64,000 bases of DNA from Cyanobium sp. Aljojuca 7A6 (GCF_024346455.1 NZ_JAGQCY010000010.1:1-64000), one strand, 5' to 3'; numbered from the stretch's first letter, positions 8,726 to 18,420 are shown. The notes: a model not told the origin generated them from the letters alone. Translations and numbers: made by a program.

Positions 8726-8926
8726 ATGACGGCCATGGATCCTGTAAGCCCAGTCGCCCAGTTGGCAGTGGCGGCCATCAGCGGAGCAGCTTTTCTGGTT
8801 TCGATGCTGGTGATTCCTTTCCCCGAGTCCAAAGCGGACTCCTCCGCGGGCGTTACGCCGCCCTCCCATACAACCAGCACCACCATCCATCCCCTGGATA
8901 AGTCTGCCGCTCCCCTGATCAAGTAA
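8726..8926 (+). CDS. putative small single-pass membrane protein, 66 aa
   Basis: ATG at 8726 (second ATG at 8735) is preceded by AAGGGG at 8712-8717, a fair Shine-Dalgarno. The product has one hydrophobic segment (LAVAAISGAAFLVSMLVIPF, about residues 13-32) followed by a Ser/Thr-rich polar tail ending in APLIK. The size, topology and upstream signals make it a plausible thylakoid or plasma membrane microprotein. There is no family match I can name, and it could be spurious. Confidence 0.45.
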   Translation: MTAMDPVSPVAQLAVAAISGAAFLVSMLVIPFPESKADSSAGVTPPSHTTSTTIHPLDKSAAPLIK

Positions 8927-9219
8927 GCCTTCCTGGCCCGCTCGCCCCGAACGTCGATATCTGACCCGTCAGCCTGGAGCCCCCCTGAAGGAGGCCCTCC
9001 TGACAACCGACAGCCGGCTGTGTCCAAGCACCAGCCAACCCCACGACAAGGCTTTCAACCCCCACCCACGCCCTCCGCTGACCCAGAGCCATGGCGGGCT
9101 CAGCCGGGCGAAAGGCAATCCAACAGAGTGATGACCAAGGCCGTCCTTCCGGATGGGGCTCCGCCATGGTTCGCTCAGCCCGAGTCGCCTGATTCACCCC
9201 ATCCGAAGATGGCGGGGTG
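8927..9219. other. 293-base intergenic region without a convincing gene
   Basis: A + strand frame of 66 codons (9020-9220) runs into the lipase start but is very Pro-rich and lacks a ribosome binding site, so I do not call it. No promoter or terminator stands out. Confidence 0.35.
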
Positions 9220-9849
9220 ATGCTCACCATCGCCATGGCTTCAGGCCGGGAAACCTCCACGCGGCCCCCGCTGGTGCTGGTTCACGGGCTGTTCGACACC
9301 CCCAGGGTGTTTGAGCGACTGGAGCGTCGCTTGGCTGGCAGACGCGAGCCTCTGTTACTGCCCGCGCTGCCACTGCGCTTCGGCATCGCACCGATCCAGA
9401 CCTCGGCCCAGCGGCTCGCCGGTCACATTGAGGCGGCGTTTGGTGGCAGCGAGACAATCGACATTCTCGGCTTTTCCATGGGCGGCGTCATCGCTCGCAC
9501 CTGGATCCAGCTGATGGGCGGCCATGTCCGCACCCGCCGCTTCCTCAGCCTCGGCAGCCCCCAGCAGGGCACCTTGACGGCCCAGCCCTGGCCCCGCCCG
9601 CTGCTGGCCGGTGTTGCTGATCTCAAGCTGGGCAGTGCACTGCTGCGCCAGCTCAACGCCGACCTCACCACCCTGCAGGGGATCGACTGCAGCAGCTACG
9701 GCACCGCCACCGATCTGATGGTGCTGCCGGGCTGGCATGGGGTCCTGCCGATCGGGCCGCGGCGGATGCTGCCTGTCTGGAGCCACCAGCAGCTGCTGCG
9801 CCATCCGGCGGCTCTCGATCCGGTGGTGGAGGACTTGCTTCGCGCCTGA
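9220..9849 (+). CDS. alpha/beta-hydrolase, triacylglycerol-lipase-like
   Basis: 209 aa. Strand and oxyanion region PLVLVHGLFDTPRVFERL, nucleophile elbow ILGFSMGGVIART (catalytic Ser about residue 84), and a region FLSLGSPQQGT typical of EstA/LipA-type lipases and PGAP1-like esterases. The catalytic His may be in the HGVLPIGPRRMLP segment. No signal peptide, so cytosolic or membrane-associated. The ATG at 9220 is used; the frame begins one codon earlier with GTG. Substrate inferred to be an acyl ester; not further defined. Confidence 0.85.
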   Translation: MLTIAMASGRETSTRPPLVLVHGLFDTPRVFERLERRLAGRREPLLLPALPLRFGIAPIQTSAQRLAGHIEAAFGGSETIDILGFSMGGVIARTWIQLMGGHVRTRRFLSLGSPQQGTLTAQPWPRPLLAGVADLKLGSALLRQLNADLTTLQGIDCSSYGTATDLMVLPGWHGVLPIGPRRMLPVWSHQQLLRHPAALDPVVEDLLRA

Positions 9850-9898
9850 CGCTGATTCCGGCCCAGCATGGAGGTGGACGCCGAACCGCGAGGTCACC

Positions 9899-10441
9899 AT
9901 GCCGAATGTCCTGGCCGAAAGGCTCAGCGCCTGGGGGTTTTCCTGGGCGGGGTTGCGCGACAACCGCCGTGGGGAATGGTGGCTGATCGCCCAGATGGCC
10001 TTGATTCTGGCCCATCTGCTGCCGGCCACCCCCTCCCCCGTCTCGCTGGGCCTGCACTGGCCGCTTTCCCTGCGCCTCGGTGGTCTGGCGCTGTTCGGCC
10101 TGGGTCTGGTGCTGGCCGGCCAGGGCGCCCTGAACCTGGGTGCGAGCCTCAGCCCCCTGCCTGAACCGATGCCCGAGGCCGCCCTGGTGACCACCGGTGC
10201 CTACGGACGCTGCCGCCATCCGCTTTACCAGTCGCTGATCCTCTGCTCGCTGGGTGTCACCCTGGCCCTGGGCAGCCTGCTGCATCTGGTCCTGCTGCTG
10301 GGGCTGGTCGTGGTGCTGGGGTTCAAGGCGCGCCGGGAGGAGTCCCGCCTCTGCAGCCTCCATCCGGAGTACGCCGTCTATCGCGCCACGACTCCGGCCA
10401 TTCTTCCTGGTCTGCCCTGGCTGGATTGGCGCTCGGACTGA
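9899..10441 (+). CDS. isoprenylcysteine methyltransferase-like membrane protein
   Basis: 180 aa with about four hydrophobic helices. The C-terminal motif is that of the ICMT/PEMT (NnrU-related) methyltransferase group: [20 protein letters not shown] (about residues 96-115), a helix pair, then an acidic-aromatic [17 protein letters not shown] segment. In this family RHPxY and ExxLxxxFPxYxxY-type motifs bind S-adenosylmethionine and the lipid-like substrate. ATG 9899 begins 49 bases after the lipase gene; both may be co-transcribed. True substrate unknown in bacteria. Confidence 0.82.
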   Translation: MPNVLAERLSAWGFSWAGLRDNRRGEWWLIAQMALILAHLLPATPSPVSLGLHWPLSLRLGGLALFGLGLVLAGQGALNLGASLSPLPEPMPEAALVTTGAYGRCRHPLYQSLILCSLGVTLALGSLLHLVLLLGLVVVLGFKARREESRLCSLHPEYAVYRATTPAILPGLPWLDWRSD

Positions 10442-10503
10442 ATCCAGGCCATCCATCGCTTCATGGGGGCTCTGGATGGCAGGGACGGTTAGAACCGGGG
10501 CTG

Positions 10504-11238
10504 ATGCTCCCAGCCTGCCCCATGGCTCCGTTGACGTTTCTCCGTGGCCTGAGGGCCTACGGCCTCGCCGTATTGGTGGCTCTGACGGTGTTCGCTGCCG
10601 GTGCGCGGCCGGCGTTGGCGGCCTACGTGCTGCCGCCGTTGCCCTACTCGGCCGAGGCCCTGGCACCCTCAATCGATGCCACCACGATGAACATCCACCA
10701 CGACCGCCACCATGGCGCCTATGTGGCCAATCTCAACGCCCAGATCGCGGACCATCCCGAGCTTGAGCGGGTGTCGCTGGAGGACCTGCAGGGCCGGATC
10801 TCTCAATACCCGGCAGCGGTCCGCAACAACGGCGGCGGCCATTACAACCACTCCCTCTTCTGGCGGGTGATGGCACCGCCCGGGCAGGGCGGTGCCCCGT
10901 CCCCGGAGCTGGAAGCGGCAATCAGCACGGCCTTTGGGTCGCCCGAGGCCCTGCAGCAGCGCTTCGCCCAGGCGGCGACCAGCCGCTTCGGTTCGGGCTG
11001 GGCCTGGCTGATCCGCCAGCCCGATGGGGCCCTGGCGATCACCAGCACTGCCAACCAGGACAACCCGCTGATGGACCTGCCCGGGATCGAGCCGGGCCTG
11101 CCCCTGCTGGGTCTGGATGTGTGGGAGCACGCCTACTACCTCAACTATCAAAACCGCCGACCTGACTACATCGCCGCCTGGTGGTCGTTGGTGAACTGGA
11201 ACGAGGTGAACCGGCGCTTCGCTGAAGGCTCTGCTTAA
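10504..11238 (+). CDS. sodA: exported superoxide dismutase, Mn-type
   Basis: Mn/Fe-family SOD that dismutates superoxide to H2O2 and O2. Metal ligands are readable: first His in [12 protein letters not shown] (about 65), His in [10 protein letters not shown] (about 120), Asp and His in [13 protein letters not shown] (about 201-205). Two diagnostic features favour manganese: the [11 protein letters not shown] segment with Gly rather than Gln, and the Gln in NQDNPLM. A signal peptide ([19 protein letters not shown]) sends it to the periplasm or thylakoid lumen. Starts: ATG 10504 used, ATG 10522 also possible. Most cyanobacterial Mn-SODs are membrane-attached, consistent with this N-terminus. 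Confidence 0.92.
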   Translation: MLPACPMAPLTFLRGLRAYGLAVLVALTVFAAGARPALAAYVLPPLPYSAEALAPSIDATTMNIHHDRHHGAYVANLNAQIADHPELERVSLEDLQGRISQYPAAVRNNGGGHYNHSLFWRVMAPPGQGGAPSPELEAAISTAFGSPEALQQRFAQAATSRFGSGWAWLIRQPDGALAITSTANQDNPLMDLPGIEPGLPLLGLDVWEHAYYLNYQNRRPDYIAAWWSLVNWNEVNRRFAEGSA

Positions 11239-11338
11239 GGCAGCGCCAGTAAATCCTGACACCTCCACTTGTCGGTAGCCGATACGACGATTTCCCAGGA
11301 AAATGGTCGCGAAAGTTAACCATATTGCTGCGATTGTC

Positions 11339-11755
11339 ATGGCCCTGTCCCGCACCGTCGAACTCCTCCCCATGGAGCGCTCGCTGCATGGGGAGGCCGT
11401 CTTCTCCGCCCCCCGCGCCAGCGATGAAACCCTGATCGCCGAGATCGGCAGCGGCGACTCCTTTGAACTGTTCCGCCACCGCTTCCAGACCGATCAGCTG
11501 CTCGTGCTGCGTGGATCGATCGATCTGGTGGTGCTGCAGAACCGCCAGCTGCGCCGCATCTCGCTGCGGGAGGACGAGGGCCTCTGGGTCCGCATTCCGC
11601 CGGGAGTGCCCCACGGCGCCATCAACCGGGGCCGTATCCCCGCCCTGCTGGTCAATGCCGTGCTGCGTCACGGCCCCAGTGATCCCCGGGACTACCGGCC
11701 CCTGCCGGTGCCGCACAAGCTGCGCAGCCAGTGGCGGCGCTTGGCGGTGGCCTGA
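11339..11755 (+). CDS. cupin-like protein, 138 aa
   Basis: A small single-domain cupin-type beta-barrel is suggested by RHRFQTDQLLVLRGSIDLVVL (one half motif, with His at the metal-binding side) and DEGLWVRIPPGVPHGAIN (second half motif with PPGVPHG). The characteristic GxHxH is reduced, so metal binding is uncertain. ATG 11339 is preferred; an in-frame ATG at 11303 adds 12 residues and has AGGA only two bases upstream. The segment between the two contains a TATTGC-like stretch that might be a -10. Function unknown. Confidence 0.65.
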   Translation: MALSRTVELLPMERSLHGEAVFSAPRASDETLIAEIGSGDSFELFRHRFQTDQLLVLRGSIDLVVLQNRQLRRISLREDEGLWVRIPPGVPHGAINRGRIPALLVNAVLRHGPSDPRDYRPLPVPHKLRSQWRRLAVA

Positions 11756-11837
11756 ACCGAGGGGAGTCGGTCCTCAGGGCTGGCGCCAGTGTTTGTTCCC
11801 ATCGGCTCCATCGCGCGATGATGGGGTCTTGTCGCCG

Positions 11838-13478
11838 ATGTCGGGGATGGCCAGGAGCAAGGTGCTGGTGCTCGGCCTCGATGGCTACGAAAACACCCTT
11901 GGCGACGCGATGATGGCGGCCGGCGAGCTGCCTGCCCTGGCGGCGCTGCGGGTCAGCGCCGCCCATGCCCTGCTCGACCATGGCCCTGCCCAGCGCACGG
12001 GGCTGGCCTGGGAGCACGTGGCCTCGGGCCTTTCTCCCGAGGATGCAGGGCGCTGGTCAGCCGTTGGCTTCGATCCGGCAACTTACCGGGTGTGGCAGGA
12101 GGGAACGGTCCTCACCCCATTCCCACACGGCCTGAAGGCACGCACGGTGGTGTTCGATACCCCCTACTTCGACCTGAAGCGCGCCGATCAGGTCCAGGGT
12201 CTGGTCGGCTGGGGCGCCCACGATCCGGGCATTGCCCCGTCGTCCCGTCCGGCGGCCCTGTTCGGCGAGATGGTGGACCGGTTCGGCACCTATCCGGCCA
12301 AGGAACACATCTACGGCCTGCCCTGGCCCTGCCCTGACCGTTGCCGGCGCATGGCCACCGGCCTGGTTGAGGCCGTGCAGCGCCGAGCGGACGCCAGCCT
12401 CTGGCTGCTCCAGCAGCGCTGTCCCGACTGGGAGCTGGGTGTGGTGGTCGTGAGCGAGCTCCATTCGGCCATCGAGGGCCTGTGGCATGGCGTCGATCCC
12501 GGCCATCCTCTGCGGGACCACCGTTCCGCGTCCCCGGCTGGAGAGGGACTGCGCCAGGTGTACCAGGCGGTGGACCAGCTGGTGGGGCGATTCCTCGCTG
12601 CTTTCCCCGAAGCCGTCGTGGTCGCCTTCTCCACCGGCGGCATGGGCCCGAACCACTCGGACGTGCTCAGCATGGCCCTGCTCAGTGAGCTTCTCCACAG
12701 AGAGGCCTTCGGCACACCACTGATGGGGGAGAGGCCCGACTGGTCGGGAGCCCCCGATGGCCTGCCGATGCTTGCACCGGAGGACAACTGGCACGCCGCC
12801 ATGCGGAGTCTGATCCCGACCCCAACGGCCCCCTCTCCGCTGCTGGGGCACCGGATAGTGCGCCGACTGCGCTCCTGGCTACCCAGTCGTTTCCAGCCTT
12901 CCAGCCAGGGGAGGCAACCGGAGATCCTGACCCTGGAGTGGATGCCGGCGACCCGCTACCAGCCGTTCTGGTCGTCGATGCGCGCCTTTGCGCTGCCGTC
13001 CTTCTACGACGGCAGGATCCGGATCAATCTGGTTGGTCGCGAATCCCATGGTCTGGTGCAGCCTCAGGACTACGGGGCGGTGTGCGACGAGCTGGTCGCC
13101 CTGTTGCAGGAGTGCCGCGACCCTCGCAGCGGAGACGGCATCGTGCAGGCCGTGGAGCTGCCGGCGCAGGGGCGGGATCCGCGCAGCTTGGGGCCCACCG
13201 AATCCGATCTGGTCATCATCTGGCGAGGCGCCCTGGCCCTCAGCCATCCCCGGCACGGAACCCTCGGACCGCTCCCCTATCGCCGCACCGGGGGGCACAC
13301 CGGCACCCACGGAATGCTCCTGCTGCGCTCGCAGCAACTGGCCCCCGGAGATCTTGGCCTGCGCAGCACCTTTGATGTCGTGCCGACCATCCTGGCGCTG
13401 CTCGGGGAGGCACCGCCACGCCCCCTCAGTGGCAGGAGCCTGCTCCCCGACGCCGTTGCCGCCACCAGCGCTCGATGA
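11838..13478 (+). CDS. alkaline-phosphatase-superfamily phosphodiesterase/nucleotidase-like protein
   Basis: 546 aa. N-terminal KVLVLGLDGYEN has the metal-binding Asp strand of type I phosphodiesterase/nucleotide pyrophosphatases; RTGLAWEHVASGLSPED carries the Thr nucleophile-like site. Central VVVAFSTGGMGPNHSD (about 265-280) matches the SxHGM/GxD-type metal site with His, and GGHTGTHGMLLLR near the C-terminus (about 492-504) supplies another His pair. No signal peptide is seen. A conserved tail, FDVVPTILALLG, is characteristic of the sulfatase/phosphodiesterase fold. Substrate unknown; related cyanobacterial proteins are annotated as nucleotide pyrophosphatases. Confidence 0.8.
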   Translation: MSGMARSKVLVLGLDGYENTLGDAMMAAGELPALAALRVSAAHALLDHGPAQRTGLAWEHVASGLSPEDAGRWSAVGFDPATYRVWQEGTVLTPFPHGLKARTVVFDTPYFDLKRADQVQGLVGWGAHDPGIAPSSRPAALFGEMVDRFGTYPAKEHIYGLPWPCPDRCRRMATGLVEAVQRRADASLWLLQQRCPDWELGVVVVSELHSAIEGLWHGVDPGHPLRDHRSASPAGEGLRQVYQAVDQLVGRFLAAFPEAVVVAFSTGGMGPNHSDVLSMALLSELLHREAFGTPLMGERPDWSGAPDGLPMLAPEDNWHAAMRSLIPTPTAPSPLLGHRIVRRLRSWLPSRFQPSSQGRQPEILTLEWMPATRYQPFWSSMRAFALPSFYDGRIRINLVGRESHGLVQPQDYGAVCDELVALLQECRDPRSGDGIVQAVELPAQGRDPRSLGPTESDLVIIWRGALALSHPRHGTLGPLPYRRTGGHTGTHGMLLLRSQQLAPGDLGLRSTFDVVPTILALLGEAPPRPLSGRSLLPDAVAATSAR

Positions 13479-13484
13479 GGCCCC

Positions 13485-13700
13485 TCAGTTGTATTCACCG
13501 GGAATGTCCTGCTTGGTCACCGTGACCCGGCCGACCTTCTTCCCGGAGAGCCGCAGCAGCTCATCACCTGAGAAGTCGAAGCCCCTGCCGGCGGCGATCT
13601 GGGCCACATCGTCCGCGGTGGCGGCGGCCAGCACCTCGCTGCGCAGAGCCGCATCGTCCTGCATGCGGGCCAGGAAGGAGCGCGCCTGATCGAGGCTCAT
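13485..13700 (-). CDS. Nif11-like small protein, 71 aa
   Basis: The sequence follows the Nif11 leader pattern: [20 protein letters not shown], then alanine-rich AAATADDVAQIAAGRGFDFS and GDELLRLSG. In many cyanobacteria this domain is the leader of ribosomally made peptide natural products (prochlorosins). Here the C-terminal part (KKVGRVTVTKQDIPGEYN) has no GG or GA cleavage site and no Cys, Ser or Thr cluster typical of a core peptide, so it is more likely a regulatory or structural Nif11 protein than a precursor. Its ATG overlaps the TGA of the upstream P-ATPase (ATGA), implying translational coupling. Confidence 0.8.
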   Translation of the reverse strand: MSLDQARSFLARMQDDAALRSEVLAAATADDVAQIAAGRGFDFSGDELLRLSGKKVGRVTVTKQDIPGEYN

Positions 13701-16453
13701 GCGCTGGTGGGGGGGTGGGGTGAGCGCCCAGCATGGCGCAGGCCCAGGGCACGCCCCTTCTCCAGTTCCAGGTAGGCCACGAACGCCAGGCTCACTCCGC
13801 CGCAGGCCGCCAGCTCGCCGGCTGAAAGGGCGGTGACGCCGAGGAAGCGGGCCATCGGCGCCACGTAGAGAAGCAGCAGCTGCAGGGTGGCGGTGGCCAG
13901 CACCGCGCCCAGCAGCCAGGGGTTCGCCAGGGGAGGGGTGCGCCACAGCGGCCGGTCGCTGCCGGCCGAGAGGGCATGGCCCAGCTGGGCCAGGCAGAGG
14001 GTGGTGAAGGCCATCGTCTGCCAGGGAAGTCCGAGGCGGGCCGCCACCGCCATCAACGCCACCACCAGGGCCCCGAACACCAGCCCGGCGCGCAGGATGG
14101 CGCTGCCCAGCCCGCGGGCGAAGAGCGATTCACCGGGTTCGATCGGCGGCTGATGCATCAGATCCTCCGCCGGAGGACCCAGGGCCAGGGCCAGGGCCGG
14201 CAGGCCATCGGTCACCAGGTTGATCCAGAGGATCTGCAGGGGCGTCAGGGCCAGACCCAGCAGCGGCGCCGAGCCGATGGTGATCAGTTCGCCCAGGTTG
14301 CAGCCAAGGATGAAGCGCACGAAGCGGCGGATGTTCGCGTACACCTGCCGACCCTCCTCCACGGCGTTGACAATCGAGGCGAAGTTGTCGTCGAGCAGCA
14401 CCACATCGGCCGCCTCCCGGCTCACGTCCGAGCCGCTGATGCCCATGGCCACCCCAACGTGGGCCTGGCGCAGGGCAGGGGCGTCGTTGACCCCGTCACC
14501 GGTCATGGCCACAACCGCGCCCGTGGCCTGCAGCGCCCGCACGATGCGGAGCTTCTGCTCCGGCAGCACCCGGGCGAAGAGGCTGGTGCGTCGCACGACC
14601 GCTTCGAGTTCCCCGTCGTCGAGGCCCTCCAGCTCAGGACCCTGCGCGATCGGGCTATCCGGTTCCGCCAGGCCGATGGCCGTGCTGATCGCGCGCGCCG
14701 TCAGGGGATGGTCGCCGGTGACCATCACCGGCCGGATGCCGGCCCCATGGCAGCGGGCCACGGCGCCTGGGACTTCCGGCCGGGGCGGATCGCGCTGGGC
14801 CATCAGGCCGAGCAGGACCAGGGTTTCCATCCCGGCTTCCGGGCCCTGGTGCTGCGGGCCGCAGGCGAAGGCCAGCACCCGCAGGCCACAGGAAGCCAGC
14901 CCGCGGGCTTCCGCCAGCCACCAGTCCCGCTGGACCGGTGTGAGGCTCCGTGCCCCCGCGCCATCGAGCCAGCGATCGCAGTCGCGCAGGATCGCCTCCG
15001 GAGCTCCCTTGACGATCAGCAGCTGGGAAGCGTCCGCAGGGGAGGAGCCCAGGGGGGGTGAGCCCAGGGGTGCCGTCAGGTGCCCGTCGGGATCGCTCAC
15101 CCACACCGCCATCCGCTGGCGCTCGGCGCGAAAGGGACTCTCCGCCGTGCGGGGGTGCTTCGCACGCAGGCTGGCTGCCTCCAGGCCCGCCCGGGCGGCG
15201 GCTTCCAAAAGCGCGACCTCGGTGGGATCCCCCATCCCTCCCCCCTGTCCCGGTTCAGCGTCGTTGCAGAGCACGCCGGCCAGCAGCAGCAGCAAATCTC
15301 CTTGGCCCGGGGCGAGCCCGGTTTCAGCCCCCGGCGGTGGCACCAGATCCCGGACTTCGAAACCGTTCTCGCCCAGGTCCAGGGCCTGGGTGCCGCAGCG
15401 AATCTCGACCACCACCTGGCGGTTCTGGGTGAGGGTGCCGGTCTTGTCGGTGCAGATGACGGTGATGGCGCCCAGGGCCTCCACCGCCGGCAGATGGCGG
15501 ATCAGGGCGGCCCGCCGCACCATCCGCTGGGTGCCGATCGCCAGGCTCACCGTGATCACGGCCGGCAGCCCCTCCGGCACGATCGCCACAGCGGTGGAGA
15601 GGGCCAGCTCCAGCAGGGCCAGGGGAGATCCGCCCAGCAGCCAGCCGCCCAGCACCACCGCCGCCACCAGCCCCAGGGCCCAGGCCACCAGCTGGCCAGA
15701 GAGGTCCGCCAGCCGTTTCTGCAGGGGCGTCGGCTCGGGGCGGGCGGTATGGATCAGGGTGGCGATGCCGCCCAGCTCGGTGGCCATGCCCGTGGCGGTC
15801 ACGACAGCCTGCCCCCGCCCTCGCCCCACCTCGCTGCCGAGGAACAGGCAGTTGCTGCGCTCCACCAAGGGCGTGTCCGCCGCCAGCGGTGGTTCGGGGC
15901 GCTTGCTCACCAGTTCGGCCTCGCCGGTGAGGGCCGCCTCCTGCAGCCCCAGTTCGCTGCCCTCCAGCAGCCGCGCATCGGCGGGCACCCGATCGCCGCT
16001 TTCGAGGCGGATCACGTCCCCCGGTACCAGCTGGTCACTGGGGAGGCGCTGCCAGTGTCCGTCTCGCCGAACGCGGGCCAGGGGCTGGGCCAGGTTCAGC
16101 AGGCTGCGCAGGGCCAGCAGCGCCTGGCTCTCCTGCAGGTAGCCCAGCAGGGCGGTGAGGGCCACGATCAGCAGGATGGCGATCGCGTCCTTGGGGACGG
16201 CGTGGTTCAGCATCGCCAGGCCAGCGGAGACGGCCGCCACCGCCAGCAGCAGGACCAGCATCACGTTGCTGAACTGATCCAGCAGGAGGCGCCAGCGGCC
16301 CGGGCCCGGTGGTAGCGCCAGCCGGTTGGGACCTTCGCTGGCCAGGCGATCGGCCGCAACGGCCTCGCTCAGGCCCTCTGCGTCGACCCCGAGCCGGCGC
16401 AGGCATTCGGGCCCCGAAAGGGACTGCCAGGCCGTGGCTTCGGGAGGGAACAT
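13697..16453 (-). CDS. calcium-type P-type ATPase (P2A)
   Basis: 918-aa cation pump. Order of motifs: cation-ATPase N-terminal domain (about 10-60), M1-M2, actuator LTGEAEL (176-181), M4 [16 protein letters not shown] (292-307), phosphorylation site CTDKTGTLT (Asp 336), nucleotide domain, hinge [14 protein letters not shown]5 [11 protein letters not shown] and M6 [17 protein letters not shown]. The Glu of PEGLP in M4, Asn and Glu of NLGE in M5 and the Asn/Thr/Asp of NLVTD in M6 are the calcium ligands of SERCA-type pumps, so Ca2+ (or Mn2+) export is the best call. ATG 16453 chosen; the frame continues upstream without a good start. Coupled downstream to a Nif11-like gene. Confidence 0.92.
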   Translation of the reverse strand: MFPPEATAWQSLSGPECLRRLGVDAEGLSEAVAADRLASEGPNRLALPPGPGRWRLLLDQFSNVMLVLLLAVAAVSAGLAMLNHAVPKDAIAILLIVALTALLGYLQESQALLALRSLLNLAQPLARVRRDGHWQRLPSDQLVPGDVIRLESGDRVPADARLLEGSELGLQEAALTGEAELVSKRPEPPLAADTPLVERSNCLFLGSEVGRGRGQAVVTATGMATELGGIATLIHTARPEPTPLQKRLADLSGQLVAWALGLVAAVVLGGWLLGGSPLALLELALSTAVAIVPEGLPAVITVSLAIGTQRMVRRAALIRHLPAVEALGAITVICTDKTGTLTQNRQVVVEIRCGTQALDLGENGFEVRDLVPPPGAETGLAPGQGDLLLLLAGVLCNDAEPGQGGGMGDPTEVALLEAAARAGLEAASLRAKHPRTAESPFRAERQRMAVWVSDPDGHLTAPLGSPPLGSSPADASQLLIVKGAPEAILRDCDRWLDGAGARSLTPVQRDWWLAEARGLASCGLRVLAFACGPQHQGPEAGMETLVLLGLMAQRDPPRPEVPGAVARCHGAGIRPVMVTGDHPLTARAISTAIGLAEPDSPIAQGPELEGLDDGELEAVVRRTSLFARVLPEQKLRIVRALQATGAVVAMTGDGVNDAPALRQAHVGVAMGISGSDVSREAADVVLLDDNFASIVNAVEEGRQVYANIRRFVRFILGCNLGELITIGSAPLLGLALTPLQILWINLVTDGLPALALALGPPAEDLMHQPPIEPGESLFARGLGSAILRAGLVFGALVVALMAVAARLGLPWQTMAFTTLCLAQLGHALSAGSDRPLWRTPPLANPWLLGAVLATATLQLLLLYVAPMARFLGVTALSAGELAACGGVSLAFVAYLELEKGRALGLRHAGRSPHPPTSA

Positions 16454-16479
16454 CGCAGCCACAGCGTGGCTCCCAGACC

Positions 16480-17013
16480 CTAGGTGTTGCCATTGGGGAT
16501 CAGGGTCGAGCGGCGCGTGCGGCGGAAGTCCCAGGGCCTGGTGAGGCCCCCCGGCACCCGCCACACTCCGAGCCGCTGGCGCCGGGCCCGCTCCTCGGCC
16601 TCCAGGTAGGCCGCCGCGTTGCAGCTGCCGAGGTAGCGGCGGAAGGCGAAGGCCAAGCCGTCCTCCACCAGAGCCAGGTTGATGGTGGTGTCACCGACCG
16701 TTTCGGCCACGATGCGCCCGAAACGGTCGGTGCTCCTGGGCTGGATCGTCACCGGCCGTCCTCCGGCCAGGCGCCTCTGGAGGGCCTGCTGCGCCTGCCG
16801 GCCGTAGGGACTCTGGGCCATCTCGGGGGCATCGATGCAGGCCAGCCGGATCGTGATCCGCTGCTGGCCGCTGCGCACCCGCAGGGTGTCGCCATCACCG
16901 ACCGAGAGCACCGTGGCTTGGAAGGCCGGTTCTGCCCATGTGGGCCCAGGCAGCCCCAGGCCCAGCAGGATCAGCGCGATCAGCAGTGATGGCGGCAGCC
17001 GGTGGCCGGTCAT
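16480..17013 (-). CDS. secreted thermonuclease (staphylococcal-nuclease family)
   Basis: 177 aa with a signal peptide (LLIALILLGLGLPGPTWA). The SNase domain is complete: VLSVGDGDTLRVR, then IRLACIDAPEMAQSPYG holding the catalytic Arg (IRL), the Ca2+-binding Asp and the catalytic Glu (APE), and DRFGRIVAE with the second Arg. Cys in IACID-type context and a single Cys in GSCN are present. It should cleave DNA/RNA outside the cytoplasm with Ca2+, serving nutrient scavenging or clearance. It lies 26 bases upstream of the P-ATPase start on the same strand, so the two may share a transcript. Confidence 0.9.
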   Translation of the reverse strand: MTGHRLPPSLLIALILLGLGLPGPTWAEPAFQATVLSVGDGDTLRVRSGQQRITIRLACIDAPEMAQSPYGRQAQQALQRRLAGGRPVTIQPRSTDRFGRIVAETVGDTTINLALVEDGLAFAFRRYLGSCNAAAYLEAEERARRQRLGVWRVPGGLTRPWDFRRTRRSTLIPNGNT

Positions 17014-17040
17014 GGGCGCGGGGATCCCAGGGGCAGCCGC

Positions 17041-18420
17041 TCAGCCTTGCATCGCCCTGGCCCGTACCTCCTCGAGGCTGCAGCGCCGCCGCAGCGCCCC
17101 GTTCTCGAACACGGTCTGGAGGCAGCTGGCCGGATGGGGCACCGGTCGCTCCAGCACCACCGTCCGATAGCCCCGTTCGTCCCGGATCAGGTCGAGCACG
17201 CCGGCCTTGCTGGTCTTGGCGGGATCGGTGACGGGGCTCTTGTGCACTGGCCGGATCCGGCCGGCCCGCTCCACCCACGACAGCTTGTAGGCGAAGCGCT
17301 GGCTGTCCCGGTTCACCTGCTGCAGCAGGCCGCCACCCATGCCGAAGGCCACGTTCTCGACGCTGAAGCCCGCCGCCAGGATCGCTTCGAGCACCAGCGG
17401 CAGGCTGGTGGCGGTGATGCCATCCCCCTGGATCACACGCACGTGCTCCAGCACCCGGTAGCCCTTGCCGTTGAGCCGGCTGCCGAAGCGGGCCTCCAGG
17501 CGCCGCAGCAGTTCCGGCACGATCGCCACAGGATCGCCCGAATCGGGCCGGATCACCACGGTGGCGCCCGAGGCGATCACCTGATCCCGCAGCAGCTCGC
17601 CCCAGAGATGGTCGACGGCGTTCCAGAGGTCGTAGGAATCAGAGACCACCGCCAGCACGGCACCTGGCCTGGCAAAGCGGTCGAACATGGTCCGGTAGGC
17701 CTCCAGCTCGTGCTCCTGCCCCCAGGCCAGGATCGTGGAGTGCTCGGCGGCGGGAATCGAGAAGCCGGCCATCGGGCAGTCGTAGTGGCGCCGGCTCGCC
17801 ACCAGGGCGGCGACGGTGTCGGTGCCGCGGAAGGCCACCAGGTGCGCCAGGCCGCCGATGGCGGCGCTCTCGTGGCTCGAGACGCCGCGGGAGCCGAAGT
17901 CGTGCAGGCGGAAGGGGAGTTCGGCGACCGGGTCGTTGGCGGAGCGCTCCAGGGCTGAGCGCAGCAGCTCCCGGAAGTGCCAGCTGCGGGTGGCCACGGT
18001 GGTGGGGTACCAGAGGCGCAGCAGCAGGGTCTCCACCCAGGTGACCAGCCAGGCCAGGGCTGGATCGGTGGACTCCACCGTCATCAGCACGTTGCCGGTG
18101 GGAACCCGGCTGCCCTCGGGGACGGCCCGGATCCGCAGGGGCAGGCGGCCGCCGTGGACGCTGACCAGGCGCTGCCAGCCCTCACGGTTGAACGGCAGGC
18201 CGTGGGCGGTCCAGAGGTCGGCGGCCTCCTCGACATCGTTTTGACTGACGGGCCGCTCCAAAGTGGTCTGCAGCAGCATCTGCAACCCGAAAAACAGCGT
18301 GTCGGGGTTCTCGCCGCCGCGGCTCTCCAGGTAGGCCCCCATGGCGGTGAGATCGGGGGGGTATTGGAGCCAGTGGCTGCCTTTGTAGCTGTCGGTGTCG
18401 AGCAGAAGATTGAAATCCAT
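17041..18420 (-). CDS. nadV: nicotinamide phosphoribosyltransferase
   Basis: 459 aa; converts nicotinamide and PRPP to nicotinamide mononucleotide, the committed step of direct nicotinamide salvage. Family features: start DFNLLLDTDSYKGSHW, an active-site region FRLHDFGSRGVSS, AAEHSTILAW (with the catalytic-side His), VVSDSYDLWNAV, and the diagnostic VIRPDSGDPV (about 290-300) and QGDGIT phosphate-binding loops; GMGGGLLQQVNRD and the K-rich YKLSW follow. ATG 18420 is the first codon that gives the family N-terminus. Downstream partner of nadM-Nudix (94-base gap), which adenylates the product. Confidence 0.95.
   Translation of the reverse strand: MDFNLLLDTDSYKGSHWLQYPPDLTAMGAYLESRGGENPDTLFFGLQMLLQTTLERPVSQNDVEEAADLWTAHGLPFNREGWQRLVSVHGGRLPLRIRAVPEGSRVPTGNVLMTVESTDPALAWLVTWVETLLLRLWYPTTVATRSWHFRELLRSALERSANDPVAELPFRLHDFGSRGVSSHESAAIGGLAHLVAFRGTDTVAALVASRRHYDCPMAGFSIPAAEHSTILAWGQEHELEAYRTMFDRFARPGAVLAVVSDSYDLWNAVDHLWGELLRDQVIASGATVVIRPDSGDPVAIVPELLRRLEARFGSRLNGKGYRVLEHVRVIQGDGITATSLPLVLEAILAAGFSVENVAFGMGGGLLQQVNRDSQRFAYKLSWVERAGRIRPVHKSPVTDPAKTSKAGVLDLIRDERGYRTVVLERPVPHPASCLQTVFENGALRRRCSLEEVRARAMQG

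Noticed and set aside
9020-9220. 66-codon Pro-rich frame ahead of the lipase gene
   Set aside because: No ribosome binding site, no motif, and a composition typical of random GC-rich DNA.
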